Positions 35,121 through 45,500 of a DNA stretch of 64,000 nt are shown here, one piece after another. Within the stretch, counting starts at the first letter, position 1. Each line of letters starts with the position of its first letter. The stretch spans positions 1,488,001-1,552,000 of the forward strand of contig CAWGCS010000001.1 of the NCBI GenBank assembly GCA_963821235.1, given 5' to 3'. The notes under the pieces are model-generated. The model had not been told where the DNA came from. It made no database searches and was given only the letters and a program-made list of their open reading frames with translations. This stretch comes from CTSoil-043 sp963821235 (GTDB taxonomy: Bacteria; Chloroflexota; Limnocylindria; Limnocylindrales; CSP1-4). The translations under genes were made by a program, and so were the position numbers.

Positions 35121-36905
35121 GTGCCCGACGCCGCCCTCGCCAGCGCGATCAAGGTCGAGGTCGATGGCCAAGCCCTCGAGGGCGAGGCGGAGACGGCGCT
35201 GCTCCACATCGTCGTGGACGACCACCTCCATCTGCCCGACACGTTCGAGCTGACGTTCCAGGAGACGCCCGACATGGCGATCGCCGAGAAGGCCCACCTG
35301 CGCATCGGCTGCGCGGTGAAGGTCTCCACGTCGGCGCTCGGCGACGGGGCGCCCGGCCTGCTCATCAGCGGCGAGGTGACCGCCTGCGAGGGCGTCTATC
35401 GCGAGGGACGGGCGCCTCTCTTCGTGGCTCGCGGCTACGACCACGCCCATCGCCTGTCGCGCGGGCGGAAGTCGGCAACGTTTCAGAACGTCAAGTACTC
35501 CGACATCGCCCGCACGATCGCCTCCCAGGTCGACCTCCAGGCCGGCACGATCGACGACAGCGGCCGGGTCCACGACCACGTCGGGCAGGCCGGCCAGACC
35601 GACTGGGAGTTCCTCAAGGGGCTGGCGCGCGAGGTCGGCTTCGAGGTCGCGGTCGTCGAGGGCAAGCTCGAGTTCCGCCAGCCGCGCGAGGCGGCCGAGG
35701 CGCCGGGCAGCGGCGACTTCCAGTCCACGAACCCCCTCCAGCTCGTCTTCGGCCAGGAGCTCCTCGACTTCCGGCCGCGGGTCACCTCGTCGGGCCAGGT
35801 GACGCGCGTCGAGGTCCGCGGATGGGACCCGGTGGCCAAGCAGGCGATCGTGGGCACGGCCCAGGCGGGGACGGTCGCGGCCCAGCTGCCCGACGACCCG
35901 GCCGGGCTGGCCGGGCGCTTCGGGAGCCCCGTCCTGGTCGTCGAGGGCAGCCACCAGTCGCAGGCGACGGCCGACCGCGCCGCCGCCGCGCTCGCCGAGC
36001 AGGTCGGGAGCGCGTTCGCCGAGGCATCGGGCGTGGCCCGCGGCAATCCCGGCCTGCGGGCCGGCGCGGCGGTCAGCGTCTCCCACGTCGCGGCGCCGTT
36101 CGCCGGCCGCTACACGATCACCCACACCCGCCACACGTACGACCAGGTCGACGGGTACCGGACCCACTTCATCGTGAGCGGCCGCCAGGACCGCTCCCTG
36201 ATGGGCCTCGTGGCCGGGGCCGCGGCCGGCGCGTCGTCGAACGGCACCGGCGGCTCCGGCAGCGGCAGCGCCAGCAGCCCGGCCTCGTCAGCCGGCGTCG
36301 TCGTCGGCATCGTGACCGACAACAACGACCCCGAGTCGCAGGGCCGGGTGAAGCTCCGCTTCCCGGCCCTCTCGGCCGACTACGAGAGCTTCTGGGCCCG
36401 CGTCGCGGCCCCCGGCAACGGCGCCTCGCGGGGGATGGTCTGGATCCCCGAGGTCAACGACGAGGTCCTCGTCGCCTTCGAGAACGGCGATCGCCAGCGG
36501 CCGTTCGTCGTCGGCGGGCTGTGGAACGGCAGCGACGCGCCCCCGACGATCGAGGTCGACAACGGCAAGCTCAACGGCCGGAAGCTCGTCAGCCGCGATG
36601 GCAACGAGGTCTTCATGTGGGACAAGCCGTCGAACTCCACGCTCGGGATGTCGACCGCTGGCTCGGAGGTGATCCTCCTCCTCAACCGGCTCGAGAAGGA
36701 GCTGAGCGGCACCTCGGACGGCAAGATCGTGCTCACGGCGACGAGCGACATCGAGATCAACGCCACCGGCAAGGTGAAGATCAGCGGCGACGGCGGGGTA
36801 GAGATCGCCTCGAGCGCCCAGGCCTCGCTCTCCGGCCAGGCCGGTGTGGAGGTGAGCACCAGCGGGGTGGCCAAGGTGCGCGGCAGCCAGGTCACGCTGG
36901 GCTAG
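35121..36905 (+). CDS. VgrG-like spike protein (Afp8-type)
   Basis: The 594-residue spike has a gpD/VgrG-like N-terminal part (about 1-370, for example SHVAAPFAGRYTITHTRHTYDQVDGY), then the gp5 OB-fold (VGIVTDNNDPESQGRVKLRF with WARVAAPGNGASRGMVWIPEVNDEVLVAFENGD), and a C-terminal beta-helix of short repeats such as IEINATGKVKISGDGGVEI. It would pierce the target membrane. No PAAR tip gene follows, so the beta-helix may end the spike without a separate cone. The start is GTG 35121, four bases after the LysM stop. Confidence 0.95.
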   Translation: MPDAALASAIKVEVDGQALEGEAETALLHIVVDDHLHLPDTFELTFQETPDMAIAEKAHLRIGCAVKVSTSALGDGAPGLLISGEVTACEGVYREGRAPLFVARGYDHAHRLSRGRKSATFQNVKYSDIARTIASQVDLQAGTIDDSGRVHDHVGQAGQTDWEFLKGLAREVGFEVAVVEGKLEFRQPREAAEAPGSGDFQSTNPLQLVFGQELLDFRPRVTSSGQVTRVEVRGWDPVAKQAIVGTAQAGTVAAQLPDDPAGLAGRFGSPVLVVEGSHQSQATADRAAAALAEQVGSAFAEASGVARGNPGLRAGAAVSVSHVAAPFAGRYTITHTRHTYDQVDGYRTHFIVSGRQDRSLMGLVAGAAAGASSNGTGGSGSGSASSPASSAGVVVGIVTDNNDPESQGRVKLRFPALSADYESFWARVAAPGNGASRGMVWIPEVNDEVLVAFENGDRQRPFVVGGLWNGSDAPPTIEVDNGKLNGRKLVSRDGNEVFMWDKPSNSTLGMSTAGSEVILLLNRLEKELSGTSDGKIVLTATSDIEINATGKVKISGDGGVEIASSAQASLSGQAGVEVSTSGVAKVRGSQVTLG

Positions 36906-36920
36906 GCGAGGAGGAGACCG

Positions 36921-37322
36921 ATGGTCAACGACGAGTTCATCGGCGCCGGCTGGGCCTTCCCCCTGCGGACCGACGCGACGGGCGGGATCGCCCTGGTGAC
37001 CCGCGAGCGCGAGATCGAGGAGAGCATCCGGCTCATCCTCGGGACGTCGTACGGCGAGCGGCCGATGCGACCCGAGTTCGGATGCGGCATCCACGACGAG
37101 GTCTTCTCGCCGGCCGACGCCGCGACGTTCGGTCGGATCGCCGCCGACGTCCGGGTCTCCCTGCGGCGCTGGGAGCCGCGGATCACCGTCCGCGAAGTCG
37201 ACGTGGCGCCCGATCCCGAGGACCCCTCGACCCTCTACATCGACATCCGCTACTCCGTCGGGTCCTCGAACGACCCGCGCAACCTCGTCTTCCCCTTCTA
37301 CACGATCCCCGCGGAGGAGTGA
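36921..37322 (+). CDS. gp25-like baseplate wedge protein (Afp9-type)
   Basis: The 133-residue protein has the GPW/gp25 core: GWAFPLRTDATGGIALVTREREIEESIRLILGT, the highly conserved YGERPMRPEFGCGIHDEVF and LRRWEPRITVREVDV. The family is a wedge component that triggers sheath contraction; despite a historical lysozyme label it is structural. A GGAGGAG site precedes the ATG at 36921. The gene is 3 bases upstream of gpJ. Confidence 0.96.
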   Translation: MVNDEFIGAGWAFPLRTDATGGIALVTREREIEESIRLILGTSYGERPMRPEFGCGIHDEVFSPADAATFGRIAADVRVSLRRWEPRITVREVDVAPDPEDPSTLYIDIRYSVGSSNDPRNLVFPFYTIPAEE

Positions 37323-37325
37323 CCG

Positions 37326-39275
37326 ATGGCCCTGCCCGTCCCGAACCTGGACGACCGCCGCTTCCAGGACCTCGTCGACGACGCCAAGCGGCTCGTGCAG
37401 CAGCGCTGTCCGGAGTGGACGGACCACAACGTCTCGGACCCCGGGGTCACCCTCATCGAGGCTTTCGCCTGGATGACCGACCAGCTCCTCTACCGCCTCA
37501 ACCGCGTCCCCGATCGCCACTACGTGAAGTTCCTGGAGCTGATCGGGGTCCGCCTCTTCCCGCCGTCCGCGGCGCGCGGCGAGGTCACGCTCTGGCTCTC
37601 GGCGCCGCAGCCGGACGCCGTCCGGATCGCCGGCGGGACCCAGGTCGCCACCGTCCGGACGGAGACCGACGACGCGGTCGTGTTCACGACCCTCGACGAC
37701 CTCCCGATCGTCCCGGTCACGGTCGTGCACGTGCTGACCTCGATCGACGGCAAGCGGAACGTCGATCGGACCACGGAGGCGGCCAACGGCCGCGACTTCG
37801 CCGCCTTCGACGCCCCGCCGAAGCCGGGCGACACGTTCCTGGTCGGCGTCTCCGACGCGGCGCCCTCGAACGCCGTCCGCCTCGACCTCCGCTGCACGAT
37901 CGAGGGCGTGGGCGTTGACCCGACCTGGCCGCCCCTCGCCTGGGAGGCCTGGACCGGCGAGGGATGGACCCCCTGCGAGCTCGAGCGCGACACGACGGGC
38001 GGGCTCAACCGCGACGGCGAGGTCGTCGTCCATGTCCCGAAGGGCCACGTCGTCTCGGTGATCGACAAGCTCCGGGCCGGCTGGCTGCGGGCCTGCGTCA
38101 CCGAGGCCGAGGAGGGGCAGCCCTTCTACTCCGCCTCGCCGAACATCCGGGGCGTGACCGCCTGCACCGTGGGCGGCACGACCGATGCCGTCCACGCCGA
38201 CGTCGTCGTGGACGAGATCGTGGGGACCTCCGAGGGGGTGGCCGGCCAGCGCTTCCTCGTCAAGCGCCGCCCGGTGGTCCCTGGCGACCGGCCGACGTCG
38301 GTCCGCGTCGCGGACGACGAGGACGGCTGGCAGGAGTGGACCCAGGTGTCCGACTTCGCCGCGTCGGGCCCCGAGGACCGCCACTTCGTCCTCGACGCCG
38401 TCGCCGGCGAGATCTCCTTCGGCCCCGCCGTCCGCGAGCCGGACGGGTCGGTCCGCGGCTACGGGGCCGTCCCGCTGAAGGGACGGCGCATCAAGGTCGA
38501 CGTCTACCTGACCGGCGGGGGGCGCCTGGGCAACCTCGCCTCCCGCTCGATCAGCATCCTGAAGTCCTCGATCCCGTTCGTCAGCCGGGTCGAGAACCGG
38601 CGGGCCATGGCCGGCGGCGTCGACGGCGAGGACATCGAGAACGCCAAGCTGCGTGGCCCGATCACCCTGCGCACGCGCGGCCGGGCGGTCACGACCGAGG
38701 ACTTCGAGCACCTCGCCCGCGAGGTCGCCCCGGAGCTGGCCCGCGTCCGGGCGGTCGCCGCCGGCGAGGGAGCCGACCCGGGTTCCGTGCGCGTGCTCGT
38801 CGTGCCGTCGGCGCCGGCCGAGGCCGGGCGCCTCCGCTTCGAGCAGCTCGTCCCGGCGGAGGAGACGCTGGCCCGGGTCGCCGCCCGCCTCGACGAGACG
38901 CGGGTCGTCGGGACGCGGGTCATCGTCGAGCCGCCGGTCTACCGGGGGATCACCATCGTCGCCCGCCTCAGGCCACGGCCGCGGGTGACGCCGTCTCGCC
39001 TCCAGGACGCTGCCATCACCGCGCTCTACGGCTACTTCAACCCGATCAGCGGGGGCCCGGAGGGCACGGGCTGGCCGTTCGGGCGCCCGGTCCAGGTCGG
39101 CGAGGTCTACTCCGTGCTCCAGCGCGTCCGCGGCACGGAGCTCGTCGAGGACGTCCGGCTCTTCGGGGCCGACCCGATCACCGGCCAGCGGGGCCAGGTG
39201 ACGCAGCGCCTCGACCTCGAGCCCAACGCGCTCGTCTTCAGCTACGAGCACCAGCTGATGGTCGAGGAGGGCTAG
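37326..39275 (+). CDS. Baseplate J-like wedge protein (Afp11-type)
   Basis: The 649-residue protein starts ALPVPNLDDRRFQDLVDDAKRL, then QRCPEWTDHNVSDPGVTLIEAFAWMTDQLLYRLNRVPD, the classic first segment of the eCIS gpJ family. The C-terminal third has the baseplate_J core: RAVTTEDFEHLAREV, RIIVEPPVYRGITI-like strands and SRLQDAAITALYGYFNPISGG. It builds the wedge that surrounds the hub. The ATG at 37326 lies 3 bases after the gp25 stop, whose GAGGAG codons serve as ribosome site. Confidence 0.95.
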   Translation: MALPVPNLDDRRFQDLVDDAKRLVQQRCPEWTDHNVSDPGVTLIEAFAWMTDQLLYRLNRVPDRHYVKFLELIGVRLFPPSAARGEVTLWLSAPQPDAVRIAGGTQVATVRTETDDAVVFTTLDDLPIVPVTVVHVLTSIDGKRNVDRTTEAANGRDFAAFDAPPKPGDTFLVGVSDAAPSNAVRLDLRCTIEGVGVDPTWPPLAWEAWTGEGWTPCELERDTTGGLNRDGEVVVHVPKGHVVSVIDKLRAGWLRACVTEAEEGQPFYSASPNIRGVTACTVGGTTDAVHADVVVDEIVGTSEGVAGQRFLVKRRPVVPGDRPTSVRVADDEDGWQEWTQVSDFAASGPEDRHFVLDAVAGEISFGPAVREPDGSVRGYGAVPLKGRRIKVDVYLTGGGRLGNLASRSISILKSSIPFVSRVENRRAMAGGVDGEDIENAKLRGPITLRTRGRAVTTEDFEHLAREVAPELARVRAVAAGEGADPGSVRVLVVPSAPAEAGRLRFEQLVPAEETLARVAARLDETRVVGTRVIVEPPVYRGITIVARLRPRPRVTPSRLQDAAITALYGYFNPISGGPEGTGWPFGRPVQVGEVYSVLQRVRGTELVEDVRLFGADPITGQRGQVTQRLDLEPNALVFSYEHQLMVEEG

Positions 39276-39279
39276 GGCG

Positions 39280-39819
39280 ATGCGGGGCACGCTCGACGGG
39301 CTCCCCAGCCCGCACCCGATCGGCGACCATCTGCCCGGCCTCTATCGCGACGATGCCTTCACCCAGCGGCTCACCTCGGCCTTCGACGAGGTCCTCGCGG
39401 CCGCCGTGCAGGTCCTCGACTGCTTCCCCGCCTACCTCGATCCGGCGCTTGCGCCCGAGGACTTCCTCGAGTGGCTCGGCGGCTGGGTCGGGGCCGCGCC
39501 GGACGAGACGTGGCCGCTCGAGCGACGGCGCGCCTTCGTCGCCGCGGCCTCGGAGCTCTTCCGCGCCAGGGGCACGCCGGCCGGTCTCGCCGCCCACGTG
39601 GCGGTCTTCACCGGGGGCGAGGTCGAGCTGGCCGAGCCGGGGGCCGCAGCCTGGTCCCGGGAGGCGGGTGCCGCCGTGCCGGCCGGGACTTCCCCCGACC
39701 TCTTCATCCGGGTCCGGGTGAAGGACCCCAAGGCGGTCTCCGCCTCGGGCCTGGAGTCGCTGGTGGCAGCGTCGAAGCCCGCCCACCTCGCCCACCGGAT
39801 CGAGATCGTCAAGGCGTGA
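39280..39819 (+). CDS. gpI-like baseplate protein (Afp12-type)
   Basis: The 179-residue protein has the phage tail protein I pattern: DHLPGLYRDDAFTQRLTSAFDEVL, DCFPAYLDPALAPEDFLEWLGGWVG and ELFRARGTPAGLAAHVAVFTG. It is shorter than Afp12 and lacks the long C-terminal extension of larger systems. It ends the core structural operon. No fibre (Afp13) or tape-measure (Afp14) gene follows. A GGAGGG site overlaps the gpJ stop. Confidence 0.92.
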   Translation: MRGTLDGLPSPHPIGDHLPGLYRDDAFTQRLTSAFDEVLAAAVQVLDCFPAYLDPALAPEDFLEWLGGWVGAAPDETWPLERRRAFVAAASELFRARGTPAGLAAHVAVFTGGEVELAEPGAAAWSREAGAAVPAGTSPDLFIRVRVKDPKAVSASGLESLVAASKPAHLAHRIEIVKA

Positions 39820-39955
39820 GCCTGGCCATGGGGGCGCTGCCATTCGACCGAGCGGCGAGGCCCGGGTTCGCGGCCCCACGCGCTACGATGCGCGCACGCT
39901 CGGGGTCGCCATGCGGCCCCGGCGACCACGCCAGCGGCCCAAGAGGAAGCGTCAC

Positions 39956-42508
39956 GTGATCGTCTGCACGAAGTGCGGGTTCCAGAACAGCCCGTCCGAC
40001 AGCTTCTGCGGCTCGTGCGGGAGCTTCCTCGAGTGGACCGGTGCCAGGACCGAAGAGCCGGCCGAGCCGGCCGCGGAGCCCGCCCCGCAGCCGGCCGCCT
40101 CCGAGCCGCCGTCCGTCCCGGAGCAGCCGACCCTCCTGGGTCGCGTCAAGGAGGCCGTCGGCCTCGGAGGGCACCCGGAGGCGGCGCTGACCGACGCGAC
40201 AGCACCCGCCCCTGCGGAGACGACCCTCTCGCCGGACGAAGATGCGGCCGAGGCCGCTCCGGCGGCGGGGATCGCCGGTGCGGTCGTCCACGCCGTCCCG
40301 GTCGCCACCGTCGTCAGCGGCCCCAGGGTCTACCGCGCGGTCGACGACGAGCCCGAGCCGGAGGCCACCCCGGAGCCCACGACGGAACCTGGGTCCGAAG
40401 CCGTCGCAGCGCCCCCAGTCGCCGAGGCCCCGCCCCCAGTCGCCGCGGCCCCGCCGCCCGAGCCCGCCCCGCCGCCCGAGCCCGAACCGGTTTCCGTCGC
40501 AGCGGCCTCGGTCGCCGAGGCCGAGGCAGAGCCGCCGCCCGAGCCCGCCCCGCCGCCCGAGCCCGAACCGGTTTCCGTCGCAGCGGCCTCGGTCGCCGAG
40601 GCCGAGGCAGAGCCGTCGCCCGAGGCCGCCCCGTCGCCCGAGCCCGAACCGGTTGCCGTCGCCGCGGCCCCGCCGCCCGAGGCCGCCCCGTCGCCCGAGC
40701 CCGAACCGCCGCCCGAGCCCGAACCGGTTGCCGTCGCAGCGGCCTCGGTCGCCGAGGCCGAGGCAGAGCCGCCGCCCGAGCCCGCGCCCGCGCCCGAGCC
40801 CGAGCCGGTTGCCGTCGCCGCGGCCCCGATCGACGAGGCCGAGCCCGCCCCGCCGCCCGAGGCCGCCCCGTCGCCCGAGCCCGAACCGGTTGCCGTCGCC
40901 GCGGCCCCGATCGACGAGGCCGAGCCTGCCCCGCCGCCCGAGCCCGCGCCCGCGCCCGAGCCCGAGCCGGTTACCGTCGCCGCACCGGCCGCCGTCGTGG
41001 CGGTCGCCCCAGCTGAGCCCGAGGCGACCTCCGAGGCGGTACCGCCGGCGGTACCGACAGCCGAGCCCGCGCCCGAGCCCGCGCCCGCCGAGGCGTCGGC
41101 ACGAGAAGAAGCCGAGGCGGCCCCAGCGCTCCCCGCGGAGACGGGACCGATCTGCTCGGCCTGCGGGCGGGCGAACCCGGCCGGACGCGTCTTCTGCGTC
41201 TCGTGCGGTGAGCGGCTGCCTGCGGTGGGCACGGCCGCCGCCGCTGCGATGCCTCGCCCTCCGACCCCCAGCCCCGCACGGGAGACGCCGCGGATCCGGC
41301 CGATGCTGCCCGGCGCGGGGATCACCCCAAAGCCCCGACCCCTCGTGCAGCCGGCCCGACCCCCCGTCGAGCCGGTCGCGCCGCCGACGATCGCGACGCC
41401 CATGGCGGGCCACGCCGGAGTCCCATCGACGCCGCCGCAGGCTGCCCCACCTGCCGCAGCGCCGATCCAGCCCGCCGCCACGAGGCCTGCCGCCCCCGTT
41501 CAGCCGCCGGCACAGCGGCCTGGTCCGGTCCAGCCGGCCGCGCGCCCTCCGGTGGCGGCAGCTCCCGCGCTCCCGCCCCCGCCGGTGGACCAGCCCGCCG
41601 CCCGCCGGCCGGAAGCGGTGCGACCCGGTCCCGAGCGCCCGCGGACCGCGATCCGCCCCGCCCACGAGGAGACGCCTCCGCCGAACCCCGGCGACCTCGT
41701 CTGCGGCAACTGCGGCATCGGCAACGATCCTGCTCGCAAGTTCTGCCGCCGCTGCGGCCAGAGCCTCGCCGCCGCCGTGGTGGCGGTCGCGCCGCGGCTC
41801 CCGTGGTACCGCCGCCTGCTCGGCGGCGGACGACGCAGACGGGTCGCAGCCGCCGGGGAGCGCCCGAAGAGCATGCGCAAGGACGGCAGGACCGGCGGCG
41901 GGGTCGGCCTGGGCCGCCTCGTCTCAGCCGGCCTCCAGATCCTCGTCATCGCCGCCGTCGTCGGCGCGGTCGCCGGCTACGCGATCATTCCGAACTGGCG
42001 CGACGCCGTGAACGGCTTCATCGGCTCGATCGCCGAGATCGTCATGCCGCCGTCCGACCCGGTCAGCACGGCGGGCAAGGCGAGCGGCCCAGGCGCCCGG
42101 GACCACCCGGCCCAGTCGGCGTTCGACGGGACGACGGCATTCTGGGCGGCGCCCTTCGCGGAGGGCAAGCCCCCGAGGATCCAGGCCTCATTCACGCCCG
42201 TCGCCGACATCTCGAAGGTGCTCGTGACGGCCGGCGCGCCCGGCCAGGACTTCAAGAGCTTCGCTCGTCCGCGGGCCGTCACCCTCGAGTTCCTGGGCAG
42301 CGACGGCTCGGTCATCGTTGCCAGGGACATCGAGCTGAAGGACCAGGTCGAGCCCCAGTCATTCGACGTCGGGGTCAAGGGCGCCGCCACGGTCCGCCTG
42401 ACGGTGACCTCGATCTACCTGTCCGAGAAGCCGAACGCCCCGGTCGCCGTCGCCGAGGTCGAGTTCTTCGGAAAGCGGCCGGCGCCCAGCCCGACGGCCG
42501 CGCCCTGA
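39956..42508 (+). CDS. Large zinc-ribbon membrane protein with discoidin-like domain (eCIS-flanking paralogue 2)
   Basis: The 850-residue protein opens MIVCTKCGFQN with FCGSCGSFLEW as a first zinc ribbon. An acidic Pro/Glu/Ala repeat region spans residues about 140-360, then a second ribbon (CSACGRANPAG, FCVSCGERLP), a long Pro/Ala linker, a third ribbon (CGNCGIGN, FCRRCGQSL) and a transmembrane helix (LQILVIAAVVGAVAGYAII). It ends in the same 130-residue beta domain as the protein at 19250-20557. The GTG at 39956 is preferred because AAGAGG stands 9 bases upstream and the ribbon then starts at residue 3. An ATG at 39911 would add 15 basic residues. The 136-base spacer before it holds a weak TACGAT at 39890-39895. 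Confidence 0.78.
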   Translation: MIVCTKCGFQNSPSDSFCGSCGSFLEWTGARTEEPAEPAAEPAPQPAASEPPSVPEQPTLLGRVKEAVGLGGHPEAALTDATAPAPAETTLSPDEDAAEAAPAAGIAGAVVHAVPVATVVSGPRVYRAVDDEPEPEATPEPTTEPGSEAVAAPPVAEAPPPVAAAPPPEPAPPPEPEPVSVAAASVAEAEAEPPPEPAPPPEPEPVSVAAASVAEAEAEPSPEAAPSPEPEPVAVAAAPPPEAAPSPEPEPPPEPEPVAVAAASVAEAEAEPPPEPAPAPEPEPVAVAAAPIDEAEPAPPPEAAPSPEPEPVAVAAAPIDEAEPAPPPEPAPAPEPEPVTVAAPAAVVAVAPAEPEATSEAVPPAVPTAEPAPEPAPAEASAREEAEAAPALPAETGPICSACGRANPAGRVFCVSCGERLPAVGTAAAAAMPRPPTPSPARETPRIRPMLPGAGITPKPRPLVQPARPPVEPVAPPTIATPMAGHAGVPSTPPQAAPPAAAPIQPAATRPAAPVQPPAQRPGPVQPAARPPVAAAPALPPPPVDQPAARRPEAVRPGPERPRTAIRPAHEETPPPNPGDLVCGNCGIGNDPARKFCRRCGQSLAAAVVAVAPRLPWYRRLLGGGRRRRVAAAGERPKSMRKDGRTGGGVGLGRLVSAGLQILVIAAVVGAVAGYAIIPNWRDAVNGFIGSIAEIVMPPSDPVSTAGKASGPGARDHPAQSAFDGTTAFWAAPFAEGKPPRIQASFTPVADISKVLVTAGAPGQDFKSFARPRAVTLEFLGSDGSVIVARDIELKDQVEPQSFDVGVKGAATVRLTVTSIYLSEKPNAPVAVAEVEFFGKRPAPSPTAAP
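40444..40980 (+). repeat. Coding repeat array, 81-bp period, Pro/Glu/Ala-rich
   Basis: Units such as PPPEPAPPPEPEPVSVAAASVAEAEAE are repeated with an 81-bp (27-codon) period at 40484 and 40565, then with shuffled shorter units to about 40980. The DNA identity between the first two units is near complete, so slippage or recombination is likely. It encodes the cytoplasmic linker of the zinc-ribbon protein and may vary in length between strains. Confidence 0.8.
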
Positions 42509-42533
42509 TCCTGGCGTCGGGTCGCCCGAGTCG

Positions 42534-45500
42534 TCAGCCCCCGTCGACGGGGGCGAGGCCGAGCTCGGCAAGCATCCGCGAGTAGCCGGACCGCGCGCTC
42601 GTTGCGGCCGCCGGGTCGCCGGCCCGCTCGCGGGCCTCGACGAGGAGCCGCCACAGCGGATCGTGGTAGGGATCGACGGCGAGCGCCGCGGCGCAGGCCT
42701 CGGCCGCGCCGGCCGGGTCCCGCTCCATGAGGAGCTCGGCCAGCCCGCGCGCCGCATCGACCAGCTCCGCCCGCGCCCGATCCCGCCGGCCCGCCGCCCA
42801 CTCGGCCGGCCCATCCTCCGGCAGGAGGTCGCCGCCGTAGGTCGCGAGGACGGCCCCGTAGGCCTGCACGGCCGCCTCGGTCGCGCCGCGAGCCCGCACC
42901 CGGCGCGCCTCGAGGACGGCTTCGTCGAAGCGCTCGAGGTCGATGCGGGCGCCATCGGGGAGAGTGAGACGGTAGGCGTCCCCCTCGCGCACCAGCAGCT
43001 CGCAGGCTCCCCGCTCGGCGTCGGGAGCGAGCTCCCGGCGCACCGCCGAGAGCGCCACGTGGAGGCTGCGCGCCCCCGTCTCCCCGTCCACCTCCGGCCA
43101 GAACGCCTCCTGCAGGACCTCCCGGTGGACAGGCCGGCCGGCGTTGAGGGCGAGGAACCGCAGGAGTGCCCTGGGCCGTGGCTTGAGGCCCGTCAGGTCG
43201 ATCGGGCGCCCGGCGACGGCGAGGAAGAAGGAGCCGAAGAGCCGGAGCTCGGCGGGCGGCGCCGGGGAGGCCGCGGGCGGCGCCGGGGAGGCCGCGGGCG
43301 ACGGCACCGGCCGGGCGGCCGCATCTCCCGACGGCGCGTCGGAGAGCGCGCGATGGCCGACCGCCTCATCGACGCTCTCCGGATCGGGCTTCCGGGGACC
43401 CGGCGGGAGCACCAGCCCGGCGTCGGCCAGCAGACCGTCGGCGGCGGTCCCGAGCTCGGCCCAGGCGACGTGGTCCGCCTCGGCGAGGGCCCGATGGGCA
43501 ACGGCCTGCAGGACCGTCGTGCCGACCGAGCGGGCCACGGCCTCGGCGACCAGGGCCGCGTCCCGGGCGTCCGGGCTGCCGGCCCGCACCTGGGCGACCG
43601 CCGCCAGGGCCCGCGCCCAGGCCTCGAGGCTGCCCGCGCCGAGCGCCCGGAACCGGGTGGCGGCCGATTCGAAGGGCTCGACGGCGGCTTCCGGCTCCCC
43701 GAGCGCGGACCACCCCTCGGCCAGCGCGGCGAGGCCCTCGCCCCAGCGGTCGTCGTCGTGCGCGGCGGCCTCGCGCACGGCGGCCGCGTCGGAGCGGGCG
43801 TATTCCGCCCCGGCGGGGCCGGCGGCGATCGAGAGCGCGGCACGGCCCACCCGCGCCAGCCAGCCTAGGTTGAGGCGCTCCGCGGCGGCGATGGCCCGTT
43901 CGGTCTCGACGACGGCTCGAGGGTCGGCCCCCAGCAGGCCGGCGACCCCGGCGGCGACGCCCGCCGTCGCGACGAGGACGGGCCCCTCCGCGTCCTCGTC
44001 GGCCGCGCGGCGCAGGATTCGACGCGCCTCGCCTACCCTCCCCGCGAGCAGCGTCGCGAGCCCGGCCGTCAGGCGGGTGCCCGCTTCGCCGTCGACCGCC
44101 GGGCGGCGCTGGAGCGGGTCGCGGGCGACCGCGGCGCGAAGGGCGCCCGTCCAGTCGGAGCCGCGTGCGGGCAGGGGATCGAGCCAGGCGGCCGTGGCGA
44201 TCCGCTCCCGTCGCGACGTCGCACCGGGCTCGCCGGCCCCGAAGAGCGCCTCGGCGCGGCCGTAGGCGTCCACCGCCTGGGCCCAGCGCCCTTCGGCCCG
44301 GTGACGTCGGGCCGTGGCGAGGATGAGCCAGGGATCCTGCACGAGGAGGGCCGGTGGCAGGGTGTCCATCCAGGCACCCGATCCGGCCGCGAGGTGCTCG
44401 CCGTACCGGTCGAGGAGCCGGTCGACCGCCGCCCAGTCCTCGGCGCGGCTGTAAGCGGCCACCGCTTCGGCGATCGCTCCGTCCGCCTCGAGCAGCTCGC
44501 CGCCTCGGTGGGCCCGGGCGCGAGCGGCGCCCTCACCGACGGCCTCCACGAGCATCCCCTCGAGATGGCTGCGGAGGACCTCGTGGTAGCGGTAGGTGCC
44601 CTCGTCGTCGAGGGCGACGGTGAAGACGCTGCTCCGCTCCAGCTCGGCCAGCAGGTCGCTGCTGCCTGTCCGCTCCAGGAGGCGGTCGCAGAGGCCTCCC
44701 GTCAGGCGGCGAAGGACGCAGGTCCCGACGAGGAACTCGCGGAGCTCGTCGCGCAGCTCGGCCACGACGTTGCGGGCGAGGTACTCGCGCATGAGGCGGG
44801 AGCTCGGGCCCAGGCCGGCGAGGAGCCGCCGCCGCTCGTCGCCGGCCTTGCCGCGGGTGGCGAGGTGGAAGAGCTGCAGCCCGGCCGCCCAGCCCTCGGT
44901 GCGTCGCGCGAGGCGGGCCAGCTCGTCGGGCGGGAGGGCCTCGCCGTAGAAGTCGCGGAAGAGCCGCTCGACCTCCCACGAGCGGAAGCGCAGGTCGTCG
45001 CCGGAGATCTCCAGCAGCTGGCCGGAGACCCGCCGCCGCGACAGGTTGAACGAGGGAAGGACCCGCGACCCGGCCACGATCGCGAGGGCGGGCGGCGCGA
45101 ACTCGACGAATTGCTCCAGGGCCGTCTCGGCGGGCGTCCCGGTCAGGGTGTGGAGGTCGTCGATGACGAGGAGGAGGCGCGCCTCGGGGCGAGCGTCGAG
45201 CGCTGCCGCGGCCTCGTCGACCGAGCGCCAGTTCCCGACCAGATCGGAGAGCACGGCCCCGAAGGCGGCCTGGAGGTGCGCCACCAGCGCCGCCTCGCTG
45301 CCGTCCACGCTCTCCGCCCGATACCAGGCGGCGGGCCCATCGCTGGCGGCCGCCCAGCCGGCCAGCAGCGTGGTCTTTCCCGACCCGGCGGGCGCCACGA
45401 CGAGCGCGAGGCGGTGGATCCAGAGCTGGGGGAGGAGCTGGTCGAGGCGCTCCCGGGGCAGCCACCGGACACGCGGCGCGCGGACCTTGGCCGGGACGAT

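Noticed and set aside
29103..39819. Prophage
   Set aside because: Only tail-type genes occur. There is no capsid, portal, terminase, integrase, attachment site or lysis gene, and DUF4255, DUF6760 and DUF4157 proteins mark an eCIS.
40444..40980. CRISPR-like direct repeats
   Set aside because: The repeats are contiguous, in frame, codon-periodic and without unique spacers. They encode low-complexity protein. The same holds for 53190-53402.
40330..41481. A Gly/Ala/Ser-rich - strand frame over the repeat region
   Set aside because: It is the complement of the Pro/Glu/Ala repeats of the zinc-ribbon protein and has no motif or start signal.
26085..42508. Type VI secretion system
   Set aside because: No TssJ, TssL, TssM, TssK or ClpV-type gene is present. 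The ATPase is of the Afp15 kind.
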